The translations under genes and the position numbers were made by a program. 50,017 nt of DNA, taken from contig NZ_JAQQTG010000044.1 in assembly GCF_028561335.1 (NCBI RefSeq), forward strand, positions 1-50,017, written 5' to 3'. The DNA comes from Aequorivita todarodis. GTDB lineage: Bacteria; Bacteroidota; Bacteroidia; Flavobacteriales; Flavobacteriaceae. The first letter of the stretch is position 1, and each line of letters starts with the position of its first letter. Positions 9,192 through 17,769 of the stretch are shown piece after piece. The notes under the pieces are model-generated. The model saw nothing but the letters and a program-made list of their open reading frames with translations. It was not told where the DNA came from and ran no database searches.

Positions 9192-9481
9192 TGGCACGTG
9201 AAAAATATATATTGGTAAGTCACTATTGCGCACAGACACATATTGAAGATTCCTTCGTAAAGCAGCTTCACGAATACGGGTTGATTTCTTTTGAAGAAAA
9301 GCAAAACGACGTTTTTATTGATGAAAAGGATATTTCGGAAATTGAACGTATGTTTCGCCTACATCACGAATTAGGAATCAACTTTGAAGGGTTGGACGTC
9401 ATAAAACAAATGCTGAAACGCATGCAAAAGATGGAAAGGGAAATGGATCTGCTTCAAAAGCGATTGCGTTTGTATGAGTAA
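9191..9481 (+). CDS. cbpM: Chaperone modulator CbpM
   Basis: A 96-residue MerR-like protein of the CbpM family, which in E. coli binds the J domain of CbpA and inhibits it. The N-terminal winged-helix-like part contains the VKQLHEYGLI segment typical of the MerR fold. A C-terminal helix rich in Arg, Met and Leu (about 68-96) looks like a coiled coil. Its start overlaps the cbpA stop by one base, so the modulator is made in proportion to its target. Confidence 0.85.
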   Translation: MAREKYILVSHYCAQTHIEDSFVKQLHEYGLISFEEKQNDVFIDEKDISEIERMFRLHHELGINFEGLDVIKQMLKRMQKMEREMDLLQKRLRLYE

Positions 9482-9571
9482 TATTTTAGAAGGAAAATCC
9501 CTCCTTAAATCTTCCAAAGCGAAAAGCCGAACCTATACTCCTTCCCATTGCGGAGGTTGGAAAGGGTTTAT

Positions 9572-10666
9572 TTACACATTAAAACGGAAGTGCATCACAT
9601 CGCCATCTTTCACGATGTATTCCTTCCCTTCCACGCCCATCTTTCCGGCTTCCTTTACCTTGGCTTCACTTCCGTAGGTTACGTAGTCGTCATATTTAAT
9701 GACTTCGGCGCGAATGAAACCTTTCTCAAAATCTGTATGGATTACGCCCGCTGCCTGTGGCGCAGTGGCTCCAACGGGAATGGTCCACGCACGTACTTCC
9801 TTTACGCCAGCCGTAAAATAGGTTTGGAGATTCAATAATTTGTAGGCGCTTCGGATCAATTTTGCGGAACCTGCTTCGTCCAAACCTAAATCCTCCAAAA
9901 ACATTTGGCGCTCCTCAAAGGTTTCAAGCTCGGTAATATCGGCCTCGGTACCAACGGCGAGGACCAAAACCTCGGCGTTTTCATCCTTTACGGCTTCCTT
10001 TACTTTTTCAACATAGGCATTTCCAGTAGCGGCGGAAGCTTCATCAACGTTACAAACGTACATTACAGGCTTGTCCGTGATAAACTGTGCGTTCACAATA
10101 AATTCTTCCCTTTCACTTTCGGTTAAATCAATGGCGCGAACCGAAATTCCGGCTTCCAGTCCAGCTTTTACTTTCAGTAAAGCAGCTTCTTCCTTTTGGG
10201 CCTCTTTATTTCCGGTACGGGCGGCACGCTTTACTTTTTCGAGCTTTTTGTCAACCGTTTCCAGATCTTTCAATTGAAGTTCAATATCAATGGTCTCCTT
10301 ATCGCGGATTGGGTTTATGCTGCCGTCCACGTGAACAATGTTATCATTATCAAAGCAACGCAACACGTGCAGGATTGCATCGGTTTCACGGATGTTGCTC
10401 AAAAACTGATTGCCTAAGCCTTCCCCTTTGCTTGCACCTTTTACCAAGCCGGCAATATCAACTATTTCAACGGTTGCCGGAAGCACGCGTTCCGGCTTAA
10501 CCAATTCTTCCAGTTTCAACAAGCGCTTGTCGGGAACATTTACCACGCCCAAATTTGGCTCGATGGTACAAAATGGGAAGTTCGCACTTTGTGCCTTTGC
10601 ATTGGACAAACAATTAAATAGAGTGGATTTTCCTACATTTGGCAATCCTACGATACCTGCTTTCAT
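9572..10666 (-). CDS. ychF: Redox-regulated ATPase / Obg-family protein YchF
   Basis: A 364-residue P-loop ATPase of the Obg family that associates with ribosomes and influences stress responses. The ATG at 10666 gives [17 protein letters not shown], which places the P-loop at 8-15. Downstream are the switch-type [10 protein letters not shown] motif, a coiled-coil insertion (about 130-170), and the C-terminal TGS domain containing [16 protein letters not shown] and ending in [12 protein letters not shown]. The length equals that of the E. coli protein. The gene is monocistronic with a consensus promoter. Confidence 0.96.
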   Translation of the reverse strand: MKAGIVGLPNVGKSTLFNCLSNAKAQSANFPFCTIEPNLGVVNVPDKRLLKLEELVKPERVLPATVEIVDIAGLVKGASKGEGLGNQFLSNIRETDAILHVLRCFDNDNIVHVDGSINPIRDKETIDIELQLKDLETVDKKLEKVKRAARTGNKEAQKEEAALLKVKAGLEAGISVRAIDLTESEREEFIVNAQFITDKPVMYVCNVDEASAATGNAYVEKVKEAVKDENAEVLVLAVGTEADITELETFEERQMFLEDLGLDEAGSAKLIRSAYKLLNLQTYFTAGVKEVRAWTIPVGATAPQAAGVIHTDFEKGFIRAEVIKYDDYVTYGSEAKVKEAGKMGVEGKEYIVKDGDVMHFRFNV

Positions 10667-10687
10667 TAAATTTATTTTTTCAGGGTG

Positions 10688-10717
10688 CAAATATACATCT
10701 TCAAAACAGACTTTCAA
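10688..10717 (-). promoter_or_regulatory. ychF promoter
   Basis: On the minus strand, TTG (10715-10717), a 19-nt spacer and TATATTTG (10688-10695) match the Bacteroidota consensus perfectly. The leader before the ATG at 10666 would be about 15 nt. Confidence 0.7.
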
Positions 10718-10833
10718 CACTTGGCTATAATTGCTTTTCAGAAAAAGATTGGGTTTTATTTCACTAAAGATTTACAAGAGTTTAACGATAATAGCATTAT
10801 GTTTACCCTTCAAACCATAAATAACCAATAATT

Positions 10834-11307
10834 ATGAAAAAATTAATGATGAGTCTCGCCATTGCCACTTTAAGCATTGCAGGCGTCCAAGCACAGGTAA
10901 ATAAGTCGGTAAAAGAAGAATCTACCACCAAACGCGTGGTTACAAAGGATGGCCGTGATGTTAAGGTAAAGGAAACAAAAAACATCGATACTGAATCTGG
11001 AGCCCTTATTATAGAGGACAATAATAAAATTGATAGAAATTTCAGTGAAGTTACTAAACAGGACAGCGACAAAAAGATCTTGGTGGATGAAGTAACCACA
11101 GACGCACAAAATGAGGCAAAGATTGCTGAAAAAAAGATGCAGCAACAAGCACAGCTTGAAGCTTCCAAGAAAGAACAGGCCGAAATAGCAGCCAAAAGGA
11201 AAATGGAATACGAAGCAAAACAAGCAAAAATGCAGCAAGAACTTGCCGAAAGAAGAGCCCAATTAGAAGCAAGGCCAAAAGGAATGGCTAAACTTAAGAA
11301 GGACTAA
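10834..11307 (+). CDS. Secreted Lys/Glu-rich protein, unknown function
   Basis: A 157-residue protein with a signal peptide (1-20, likely cut after VQA). The mature N-terminus is rich in Lys, Thr and Val; residues from about 85 onward form a Gln/Glu/Lys/Ala-rich helix, probably a coiled coil, ending KGMAKLKKD. It has no cysteine and I recognise no family. Its beginning resembles that of the secreted protein at 13195: both run NKS, then a VVTK-type strand, then a D-V-K-x-K/V-E segment. The two genes flank the hydrolase pair. A -7-like TATGTTTA is at 10798-10805. Confidence 0.75.
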   Translation: MKKLMMSLAIATLSIAGVQAQVNKSVKEESTTKRVVTKDGRDVKVKETKNIDTESGALIIEDNNKIDRNFSEVTKQDSDKKILVDEVTTDAQNEAKIAEKKMQQQAQLEASKKEQAEIAAKRKMEYEAKQAKMQQELAERRAQLEARPKGMAKLKKD

Positions 11308-11331
11308 GCCCTTTTTTTGAATATTTAAAGA

Positions 11332-11367
11332 AAATCCATCGCTGGCTTACCTTCGATGGATTTTTTT
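11332..11367 (+). terminator. Terminator between secreted-protein gene and hydrolase
   Basis: AAATCCATCG (11332-11341) and CGATGGATTT (11354-11363) are perfectly complementary arms followed by a 7-T run on the plus strand. The element lies between convergent genes and could also stop transcripts from the minus strand. Confidence 0.8.
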
Positions 11368-11371
11368 ATTC

Positions 11372-12169
11372 TTAAAGTATCGAATCCAACCTTTTTTTAC
11401 AGATTTCATAATCGAGCAGGTTGTGATGGGTCCCCCCTACTATGGTAATGAAGGTTAGCTTCCCTTTCGTATGGATTTTTGAAAGTTTCTCGCTGTTTTC
11501 ATAGTTTACCACAAAATCATCGGTGCCGTGAAAAATTGTAATTGGGCACGACACTTCCTTTAAATAGTGATAGGTGGGAAAATGGAACTTCAAAAACCAC
11601 TTTACCGGATAGATGGGAAAACGCTCGGCGGCCACTTCATCTAAACTATAAAATGGGGCTTCGAGAATTAATTGTTTTGGATGGTTTTTAGCTGCTACAT
11701 AAGTTGCAAACGCGGTGCCCAAAGACCTTCCATAAACCACAATTGTGCCCTCCGGATAAGTTTTCAGCAGCTCCTTGTAAAATAATTGGGCATCGTTGTA
11801 CAGCGCTTTTTCACTGAGTTCTCCCGTGCTTTTTCCGTAGGTTCTGTAATCCATTACCATAACATCATAGCCCATTTCAACAAAATTTTGAACTACAATT
11901 CCCCATCGGGATAGGTCGCCAGCATTTCCGTGGAAATAAAGCAAAACACCTTTGGGGTTTTTAACCTTAAAAAGGAGTGCATTCAGTTTTGCACCATCTG
12001 CAGTTTTTAAATTGATTTCCTCAAAATTTCCCGGAAATGTATAGGAATAATCCTGTGGAAGTGAATCTGGCATAAATATCATTTTTTCCTGCAGGAAATA
12101 GAGCCCAATGAATATGATAATATACAAAGAGGCAATGGCAATTAAAAATTTCTTTAATCTGGGTTTCAT
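11372..12169 (-). CDS. Membrane-anchored alpha/beta hydrolase
   Basis: A 265-residue alpha/beta hydrolase of the Bem46/ABHD13-like type, anchored by an N-terminal helix (about 8-25). Visible catalytic features are HGNAG (80-84, oxyanion region), the nucleophile elbow GRSLG with Ser149, Asp217 or Asp218 in HGTDD, and His248/His249 in GGTHHN. Substrate is unknown. Its ATG overlaps the stop of the upstream paralogue by 4 nt (ATGA at 12166-12169). The two proteins align over their whole length, so they are a tandem duplication. Confidence 0.85.
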   Translation of the reverse strand: MKPRLKKFLIAIASLYIIIFIGLYFLQEKMIFMPDSLPQDYSYTFPGNFEEINLKTADGAKLNALLFKVKNPKGVLLYFHGNAGDLSRWGIVVQNFVEMGYDVMVMDYRTYGKSTGELSEKALYNDAQLFYKELLKTYPEGTIVVYGRSLGTAFATYVAAKNHPKQLILEAPFYSLDEVAAERFPIYPVKWFLKFHFPTYHYLKEVSCPITIFHGTDDFVVNYENSEKLSKIHTKGKLTFITIVGGTHHNLLDYEICKKRLDSIL

Positions 12170-13026
12170 TGTTTTGAGGAGTGTTTTACGCCAATGCTGG
12201 TAGTGGAAAGATCGATATTCTTTTCTTTGGATTTGATGATTTCGGTTAAAATCCTGTGATAGGATTCAAAGTTGTTCAAATTTTTATGGCCGCCCGCAAT
12301 TATGGGGTGCAACCGCGTACGTTTCGGGTTTATTTGTGATAGTTTTACACTACTGCTGAATGGAATTAGCTTGTCCTTTGTGCCATGGATAATGTGTATC
12401 GGGCACTTTACATATTTCAGCCATTTGTAGGTGGGCATGGGGTATTTCAAAATAATGGAAAGCGGCATAAACGGCATATAACGGCCCGTAACTTTGGTCA
12501 AACTATAGTAAGGCGCATCGAGAATCAACATTTTTGGATTGTTCATAGAAGCGAGCTTTGTAGCGAAGCCGGAACCCAGGGAGCGCCCATAGATGATGAT
12601 GTATTTTTCACTCACCTTCTCCCGGATTTTGTTGTAAATAAACTGCAGATCGTGCTTTATGGCTTTTTGTGAGCGTTTGCCCGTGCTTTTCCCAAAGCCC
12701 CGGTAATCTACCATAATTACGTCGTAATTGTTCCGGGTAAAGTCCACGGCAAACTTCCCCCAGCCCTTAATACTTTTTGAATTTCCCTTTAAATAGAGCA
12801 CAACGCCCAACGGTTTTTCAACACTAAAATGAAGTCCGTTAATAATGGCGCCATCGCGCGTTTCAATGTTGTATTCTGAAACTGTTTGGTTTTCGTAATA
12901 AAAATTGAAGTCCTTTGGAAGTTTTTCAGGCTTGAACAAAAAATAATCCTGAAGATAATACAGCAAGATACTAATGGCCGTGTAAGCCACAAGTACAATA
13001 ATTAAAATATGTAACCAAACTGGCAT
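12166..13026 (-). CDS. Membrane-anchored alpha/beta hydrolase, tandem paralogue
   Basis: A 286-residue paralogue of the downstream hydrolase. I chose the ATG at 13026 (MPVWLHILII), which begins directly with the membrane anchor. Ser149 in GRSLG, Asp218 in HGTKD and His247 in AGGHKN form a plausible triad. The HGN motif that stabilises the oxyanion is changed to LKGN (79-82), so substrate or rate may differ from its partner. A hydrophilic Lys/Ser-rich C-terminal extension of about 25 residues is absent from the paralogue. Confidence 0.83.
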   Translation of the reverse strand: MPVWLHILIIVLVAYTAISILLYYLQDYFLFKPEKLPKDFNFYYENQTVSEYNIETRDGAIINGLHFSVEKPLGVVLYLKGNSKSIKGWGKFAVDFTRNNYDVIMVDYRGFGKSTGKRSQKAIKHDLQFIYNKIREKVSEKYIIIYGRSLGSGFATKLASMNNPKMLILDAPYYSLTKVTGRYMPFMPLSIILKYPMPTYKWLKYVKCPIHIIHGTKDKLIPFSSSVKLSQINPKRTRLHPIIAGGHKNLNNFESYHRILTEIIKSKEKNIDLSTTSIGVKHSSKQ

Positions 13027-13138
13027 AAAAAGTATTTCAACTAAAGTACAAAAAATTGGTTTGCCCAAGAGTGCTTTTTAAAATCGCAAAAACATAGCCG
13101 CTGATCGAAGTTTATGAAATGATTATCAACGTTTTATG

Positions 13139-13168
13139 TTTTTTTAACATCTATACTTCTTAGTTTTG
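13139..13168 (+). promoter_or_regulatory. Promoter of the secreted-protein gene
   Basis: A perfect -7 element TAGTTTTG (13161-13168) stands 26 nt before the ATG at 13195. At the expected distance (19-nt spacer) there is TTT (13139-13141) instead of TTG, inside a T-rich tract. Confidence 0.5.
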
Positions 13169-13194
13169 GGTCATAACAAATAAATACAACCATT

Positions 13195-13722
13195 ATGAAA
13201 AAAGTATTGATGATTTTTGCACTGGCGGCCTTTACAACTGCTTTTGCACAAGATAATAAAAGTGAAAAAACGGAAACTGTTGTTACCAAGGTAAAGGTTA
13301 AGGACAACAAAGGAGTTCATACCGACGTAAAAGAGGTAACCCGAACCGAGACCCAACCCATCAAGCTGGATCCCAAAGATGCCGGAAAAACAGATCAGGA
13401 TTACGAGCTGGGGCCTACAAGGGTACAAACCGACGTAAATTATAGCTCTGCAGATCACAGCTATATGTTTGAGAATGAAAAAAACGGCTATAAAATCTAT
13501 GATACCAAAGCGGGACAGAAAAACGATTTCGCAATTTTGCGTCCCACCTCCAAAAACGGATATTACATAATGTCGCAAGCGGGAAATAACTCTTTTGGTT
13601 ATTTTAACGAGGATGGAAATTTTGTAGTTGAAAGTTATAACCCAAAAACAGATGCTGTTGAAAAAACCATCTATAAACTGGAGATGAAAAGTAAAACGTC
13701 CATCAAACAGAATAAAATGTAA
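13195..13722 (+). CDS. Secreted protein, unknown function
   Basis: A 175-residue protein with a signal peptide (1-18, cleavage after AFA). The mature part is acidic to neutral, without cysteine, and contains aromatic strand-like segments such as NGYKIYD and NGYYIMSQAG, suggesting a small beta-rich fold in the periplasm or outside. I do not recognise the family. The N-terminal third resembles that of the protein encoded at 10834. Confidence 0.75.
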   Translation: MKKVLMIFALAAFTTAFAQDNKSEKTETVVTKVKVKDNKGVHTDVKEVTRTETQPIKLDPKDAGKTDQDYELGPTRVQTDVNYSSADHSYMFENEKNGYKIYDTKAGQKNDFAILRPTSKNGYYIMSQAGNNSFGYFNEDGNFVVESYNPKTDAVEKTIYKLEMKSKTSIKQNKM

Positions 13723-13746
13723 TTCTATTACCTATCCCCACAATGG

Positions 13747-13785
13747 AAACCGCCCTTCAAACTTAGGTTTGGGAGGCGGTTTTTA
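13747..13785 (+). terminator. Terminator after the secreted-protein gene
   Basis: AAACCGCC (13747-13754) pairs with GGCGGTTT (13775-13782), followed by T residues. It is 24 nt beyond the stop codon. Confidence 0.8.
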
Positions 13786-13918
13786 ATTGACGATCAAATT
13801 GACATTAGCCGTCTTATCGTAGGAACCTATAAAATATTTTTCCAATTCAATGGCCAAATCTGTAAAAAATTAAAAACTCTATCCTTCATCATTCAAAACA
13901 GCAACCGCAATTATGAAC

Positions 13919-13950
13919 AAAAAAGCAACCCGAAAAAGGTTGCTTTTTTT
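13919..13950 (-). terminator. Terminator of the ferredoxin gene
   Basis: AAAAAAGCAACC and GGTTGCTTTTTTT are complementary around a 7-nt loop. On the minus strand it lies 19 nt past the ferredoxin stop and ends in T residues; the symmetry also allows termination on the plus strand. Confidence 0.75.
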
Positions 13951-13968
13951 ATGTAGCTAAATATTTTA

Positions 13969-14319
13969 TCATTCTTTGTGCATAAAAGCTTGTTTGGCTA
14001 AAAGCTCCTCCTCAGACTCCACGTGGTCCTCATCGGGCACGCAGCAGTCCACCGGGCATACGGCGGCACATTGCGGCTCATCGTGAAAGCCTTTGCACTC
14101 GGTACACTTATCGGGTACTATAAAATATATTTCGTCACTTATAGGCTCTTGCGCCTCATTGGCATCCACTTCTTTCCCGTTTGGCAAAACTACTTTTCCG
14201 TCAAGGTCGGTGCCATCGGCATAGCGCCAATCGTCGGCACCTTCATAGATGGCGGTGTTGGGGCATTCCGGCTCGCACGCGCCACAGTTTATACATTCGT
14301 CCGTTATTATAATTGCCAT
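13969..14319 (-). CDS. 4Fe-4S dicluster ferredoxin
   Basis: A 116-residue electron carrier with two [4Fe-4S] sites. The first motif is [12 protein letters not shown] near the N-terminus; the second is [18 protein letters not shown], with an extended spacing as in YfhL-type ferredoxins. About 50 residues separate the two motifs. A further CC pair follows in PVDCCVPD. The C-terminus is acidic. It is divergent from the acyl-CoA reductase gene and shares a compact promoter region with it, so it may supply electrons to related metabolism, but the redox partner is unknown. Confidence 0.92.
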   Translation of the reverse strand: MAIIITDECINCGACEPECPNTAIYEGADDWRYADGTDLDGKVVLPNGKEVDANEAQEPISDEIYFIVPDKCTECKGFHDEPQCAAVCPVDCCVPDEDHVESEEELLAKQAFMHKE

Positions 14320-14342
14320 AGCTTCTACTTTTTCTAACTTTG
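14313..14342 (+). promoter_or_regulatory. Acyl-CoA reductase promoter
   Basis: TTG (14313-14315), a 19-nt spacer and TAACTTTG (14335-14342) match the Bacteroidota consensus perfectly. The start codon is at 14382. It abuts the divergent ferredoxin promoter with only 2 nt between the -7 elements. Confidence 0.75.
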
Positions 14343-14344
14343 CG

Positions 14345-14374
14345 CAAATTTAACCCCTATTCGGGTAACTCCAA
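14345..14374 (-). promoter_or_regulatory. Ferredoxin promoter
   Basis: On the minus strand, TTG (14372-14374), a 19-nt spacer and TAAATTTG (14345-14352) match the consensus perfectly. The predicted transcript would start near 14338 and overlap the start of the opposite transcript. Confidence 0.75.
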
Positions 14375-14381
14375 AATAAGT

Positions 14382-15398
14382 ATGCAATTAAAACAAAGAA
14401 TTAACGCTTTTACGGCTTTAGGGAAATTTCTGAGGGAAATCGAAATCGAAGCTAAAGCTGAAAAGATTTTGAGAAAAGCCGAAGCGGAGAACGGGTGGTT
14501 CACTCAGGAAAATATAAATTTCGCTTTAAAAAGCTGGGGCGAAGCCCTTTCCGAAAAAAATCTAAAACAATGGCTCTCAAAATATAAAATTGAAGATCCC
14601 ATCCCGAAAACCGTTGCAATCATAATGGCGGGAAACATACCGTTGGTCGGTTTTCACGATTTCCTTTCGGTTTTAATTACCGGAAACAAAGTACTGGCAA
14701 AGCTTTCCTCAAACGACAAAACCCTTCTTCCTTTTCTTGCAGATTATTTAATTTCCGTGGAACCTGAATTCGAAAATTATATCGAATTTACAGAAGGAAG
14801 ATTGGAAAGCTTCGATGTCGTAATCGCCACGGGCAGCAACAACACCGCACGCTATTTTGAGTATTACTTTGGAAAATATCCAAACATCATCCGTAAAAAC
14901 CGAAACTCGGTAGCGGTTTTAACAGGAAATGAAAGCGAAGAAGAATTGAAAAGTCTTGCCGATGATATTTTTAGGTATTTCGGCCTTGGCTGCCGCAACG
15001 TTTCAAAAATATTTATTCCCGAGAATTACGATTTCGAGCCATTTTTCAAAGGAATGTTTTCTTGGAAAGAAATTATCCACAACCACAAATACATCAATAA
15101 TTACGATTATAACAAAGCGGTTTATTTAATGGACAGCTTCCCACTGCTTGATAATGAATTTATGTTACTCAAAGAAGACACTGGCTTCTCCTCGCCTATT
15201 TCGGTAGTTTTTTATGAAAAATACACTTCAAAATACGCAGTAAAAAAGAGACTTGAAGCGGAAGCTGAAAACATACAGTGTTTGGTTACAAAAGCAGGGT
15301 TGCCCAATGAAATCCCTTTCGGAAAATCACAAAATCCCGAATTATGGGATTATGCCGATGGGGTGGATACGGTTGATTTCCTGTTGAAACTTCATTGA
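14382..15398 (+). CDS. Acyl-CoA reductase (LuxC-like)
   Basis: A 338-residue protein of the acyl-CoA reductase/LuxC family, in the aldehyde dehydrogenase superfamily. It would reduce an acyl-CoA to an aldehyde using NAD(P)H, though the natural substrate in Bacteroidota is not established. The nucleotide-binding part contains IIMAGNIPLVGFHDF and ATGSNNTA; the likely catalytic cysteine is in FGLGCRNVSKIF. I chose the ATG at 14382 because the upstream TTG lies within the promoter -7 element. It is followed by serC 213 nt downstream. Confidence 0.85.
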   Translation: MQLKQRINAFTALGKFLREIEIEAKAEKILRKAEAENGWFTQENINFALKSWGEALSEKNLKQWLSKYKIEDPIPKTVAIIMAGNIPLVGFHDFLSVLITGNKVLAKLSSNDKTLLPFLADYLISVEPEFENYIEFTEGRLESFDVVIATGSNNTARYFEYYFGKYPNIIRKNRNSVAVLTGNESEEELKSLADDIFRYFGLGCRNVSKIFIPENYDFEPFFKGMFSWKEIIHNHKYINNYDYNKAVYLMDSFPLLDNEFMLLKEDTGFSSPISVVFYEKYTSKYAVKKRLEAEAENIQCLVTKAGLPNEIPFGKSQNPELWDYADGVDTVDFLLKLH

Positions 15399-15611
15399 TA
15401 AAATATTGATAATTCCAACATATTTCGTGGCATAATTCACATCTTTGCACTATGTTTTTTATAAAATTCTTTATCGTTGGAATTTGTAATCCTTAGGTTT
15501 TATGAGAATTTATATTTTAAACAGTTATTGGTTACTAAGTTATTTAGGGTTTGGAGTTTATAACTCAATAATCAACAACTTAATAACCCTAACACCTAAC
15601 ATATATTCCAG

Positions 15612-16679
15612 ATGAAAAAACACAATTTCAGTGCAGGCCCCTGCATTTTGCCGCAATCCGTATTGCAAAAAGCTGCCGAGGCAGTTTTAAATTTCAACAA
15701 TTCAAACCTCTCCTTGATCGAAATCTCCCACCGGAGCAAGGATTTTGTGGAGGTAATGGACAATGCCCGAAACCTGGCCCTAAAGCATTTGGGCCTTCAA
15801 AATAAAGGCTATCAGGCGCTGTTTCTGCAAGGCGGTGCAAGTCTTCAATTTTTGATGGCCGCTTACAATTTATTGGAAAAAAAAGCAGCTTATTTAAATA
15901 CGGGAACTTGGAGCGACAAAGCAATAAAGGAAGCCAAATTATTGGGCGAAGTTGTGGAAGTTGCAACTTCCAAAAGTGATAATTTCAACTTTATCCCGAA
16001 AAATTACGCCATTCCAAAAGATGCTGATTATTTCCACTGCACCAGTAACAATACCATCTTTGGCACCCAAATGCAAAGTTTTCCCCAAGCGGAAATTCCG
16101 ATGGTCTGCGATATGAGCAGCGATATTTTTTCGCGCCAGCTCGACTTTTCAAAGTTCAGTTTAATTTATGCGGGAGCCCAGAAAAATATGGGGCCAGCGG
16201 GAACAACTTTGGTTGTGGTAAAGGAGGATATTCTCGGAAAGGTTTCGCGCGCCATTCCTTCCATGCTGAACTATAAAGTTCATATTGATAAGGAAAGCAT
16301 GTTCAACACCCCAGCGGTTTTCCCTGTGTATGTTTCTATGTTGACATTGCAATGGTTAAAGGATTTGGGCGGTATTTCTGCAATCGAAAAAACAAACAAC
16401 CAAAAGGCCGAACTTCTTTATAACGAAATAGACCGAAACCCATTGTTCGAAGGCTTCGTAGCAAAAAAAGAAGACCGTTCAACAATGAACGCCACGTTCA
16501 ATCTAAAAAATGACGAATTAAAAGCAACCTTCGACGATCACCTTAAACAAGCCGGAATAAATGGTTTAAACGGCCACCGAAGCGTTGGCGGTTACCGTGC
16601 CTCCATGTACAACGCCCTGCCGTTGGAAAGCGTGCAGGTATTGGTAGATGTAATGCAAGCGGTGGAAAAAGGCGCATAA
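15612..16679 (+). CDS. serC: Phosphoserine aminotransferase
   Basis: A 355-residue PLP enzyme of serine synthesis that transaminates 3-phosphohydroxypyruvate with glutamate. The N-terminal HNFSAGPC motif is diagnostic, and the PLP lysine is Lys191 in GAQKNMGPAG. GGASLQF (74-80) binds the cofactor phosphate, and the end carries HRSVGGYRASMYNA. Length matches the family. It precedes serA in the same direction, separated by 62 nt that hold a CCCGCC hairpin and AATAAC repeats, so the two probably form an operon. Confidence 0.96.
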   Translation: MKKHNFSAGPCILPQSVLQKAAEAVLNFNNSNLSLIEISHRSKDFVEVMDNARNLALKHLGLQNKGYQALFLQGGASLQFLMAAYNLLEKKAAYLNTGTWSDKAIKEAKLLGEVVEVATSKSDNFNFIPKNYAIPKDADYFHCTSNNTIFGTQMQSFPQAEIPMVCDMSSDIFSRQLDFSKFSLIYAGAQKNMGPAGTTLVVVKEDILGKVSRAIPSMLNYKVHIDKESMFNTPAVFPVYVSMLTLQWLKDLGGISAIEKTNNQKAELLYNEIDRNPLFEGFVAKKEDRSTMNATFNLKNDELKATFDDHLKQAGINGLNGHRSVGGYRASMYNALPLESVQVLVDVMQAVEKGA

Positions 16680-16689
16680 AACTCCCTAC

Positions 16690-16703
16690 CCCGCCGTGGC
16701 GGG
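16690..16703. repeat. CCCGCC hairpin between serC and serA
   Basis: CCCGCC-GT-GGCGGG is a perfect 6-bp palindrome with a 2-nt centre, 11 nt past the serC stop. It is followed by AATAACTC/AATAACCC-type short repeats (16,704-16,735). It resembles the hairpin before parC and is probably a dispersed REP-like element. Confidence 0.5.
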
Positions 16704-16741
16704 AATAACTCAATAACATAATAACCCAGTAACTTATTTTC

Positions 16742-17695
16742 ATGAAAATATTAGCAAACGATGGAATTTCACAAAGCGGAATAGATCTATTAAAAGAGGC
16801 AGGTTTTGAAGTACTGACGGTGCATGTGGCGCAGGAACAGCTTCAAAATTACATCAACGAGCACAAAATCGAGGTGCTTTTGGTGCGAAGTGCCACAAAG
16901 GTCCGCAAAGATATCATTGACAATTGTTCCTCGCTTAAAATCATTGGCCGTGGCGGTGTAGGAATGGACAATATTGATGTGGACTACGCCCTTGAAAATG
17001 GAATTAACGTCATAAATACCCCGGCGGCATCTTCAGAATCGGTAGCCGAGCTTGTTTTTGCGCATTTGTTCGGAGGCGTTCGGTTTCTGCACGATTCCAA
17101 CCGGAATATGCCCTTGGAAGGCGACACCAAATTCAAGGAATTAAAGAAAAGTTATGGTGCCGGCCGTGAGCTACGTGGAAAAACATTGGGGATTATCGGT
17201 TTCGGAAGAATCGGTCGCCAAGTTGCAAAAATTGCCCTGGGCTGCGGTATGAAAGTAATCGCCAGCGATCACCAAGTGGGTGAAGCGGATATTACGCTCA
17301 CTTTTTATGACGGACAGAAAATAACCCTGAAAATTAAGACCGCACCTATAGATAAATTAATAAAACACAGTGATTTTATTAGTCTGCACGTACCTTCCCA
17401 ATCGGGATATTTAATAGGCAAGGAAGAAATTTCAAAAATGAAGGACGGCGTGGGTATTGTTAATGCTGCCCGAGGTGGCATACTGGACGAAAACGCACTG
17501 TTGGAAGGTATTGAAGATGGAAAAATTTCGTTTGCAGCACTCGATGTTTTTGAAAACGAGCCTACGCCTTCAATAAAAGTGCTTATGCACGATAAAATAT
17601 CGCTTACGCCGCACATAGGTGCTGCAACGGATGAGGCACAGGATAGGATTGGAACAGAGCTGGCAAACCAGATCATTTCAATTTTGTGCAAGTAG
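16742..17695 (+). CDS. serA: D-3-phosphoglycerate dehydrogenase, short form
   Basis: A 317-residue NAD-dependent dehydrogenase that oxidises 3-phosphoglycerate, the first step of serine synthesis. The Rossmann motif GFGRIG is at 153-158, preceded by LRGKTLGII. The catalytic Arg lies in VNAARGGILDENAL, the Glu in ENEP, and the His in LTPHIGAATDEAQ. The protein ends after the catalytic domain: there is no C-terminal ACT domain, so feedback inhibition by serine through that domain is not expected. Context next to serC makes the substrate assignment firm. Confidence 0.93.
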   Translation: MKILANDGISQSGIDLLKEAGFEVLTVHVAQEQLQNYINEHKIEVLLVRSATKVRKDIIDNCSSLKIIGRGGVGMDNIDVDYALENGINVINTPAASSESVAELVFAHLFGGVRFLHDSNRNMPLEGDTKFKELKKSYGAGRELRGKTLGIIGFGRIGRQVAKIALGCGMKVIASDHQVGEADITLTFYDGQKITLKIKTAPIDKLIKHSDFISLHVPSQSGYLIGKEEISKMKDGVGIVNAARGGILDENALLEGIEDGKISFAALDVFENEPTPSIKVLMHDKISLTPHIGAATDEAQDRIGTELANQIISILCK

Positions 17696-17769
17696 TATAT
17701 TTCTACTTTTTTTTCTCTCACTTATTGCTGATTTTGATTAACTTACGTACTTAATTTAAACATAAAAAA

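Noticed and set aside
10870-11262. 130-codon frame opposite the secreted Lys/Glu-rich protein
   Set aside because: The Phe/Leu/Cys-rich product is what results from reading a Lys/Glu-rich gene backwards; the sense strand has a signal peptide and terminator.
15502-15615. 37-codon ORF ending at the serC start (ATGA overlap) as a leader peptide
   Set aside because: Its second half is made of AATAAC-type repeat units, serine codons are not concentrated, and no attenuator structure follows it. The overlap is probably chance.
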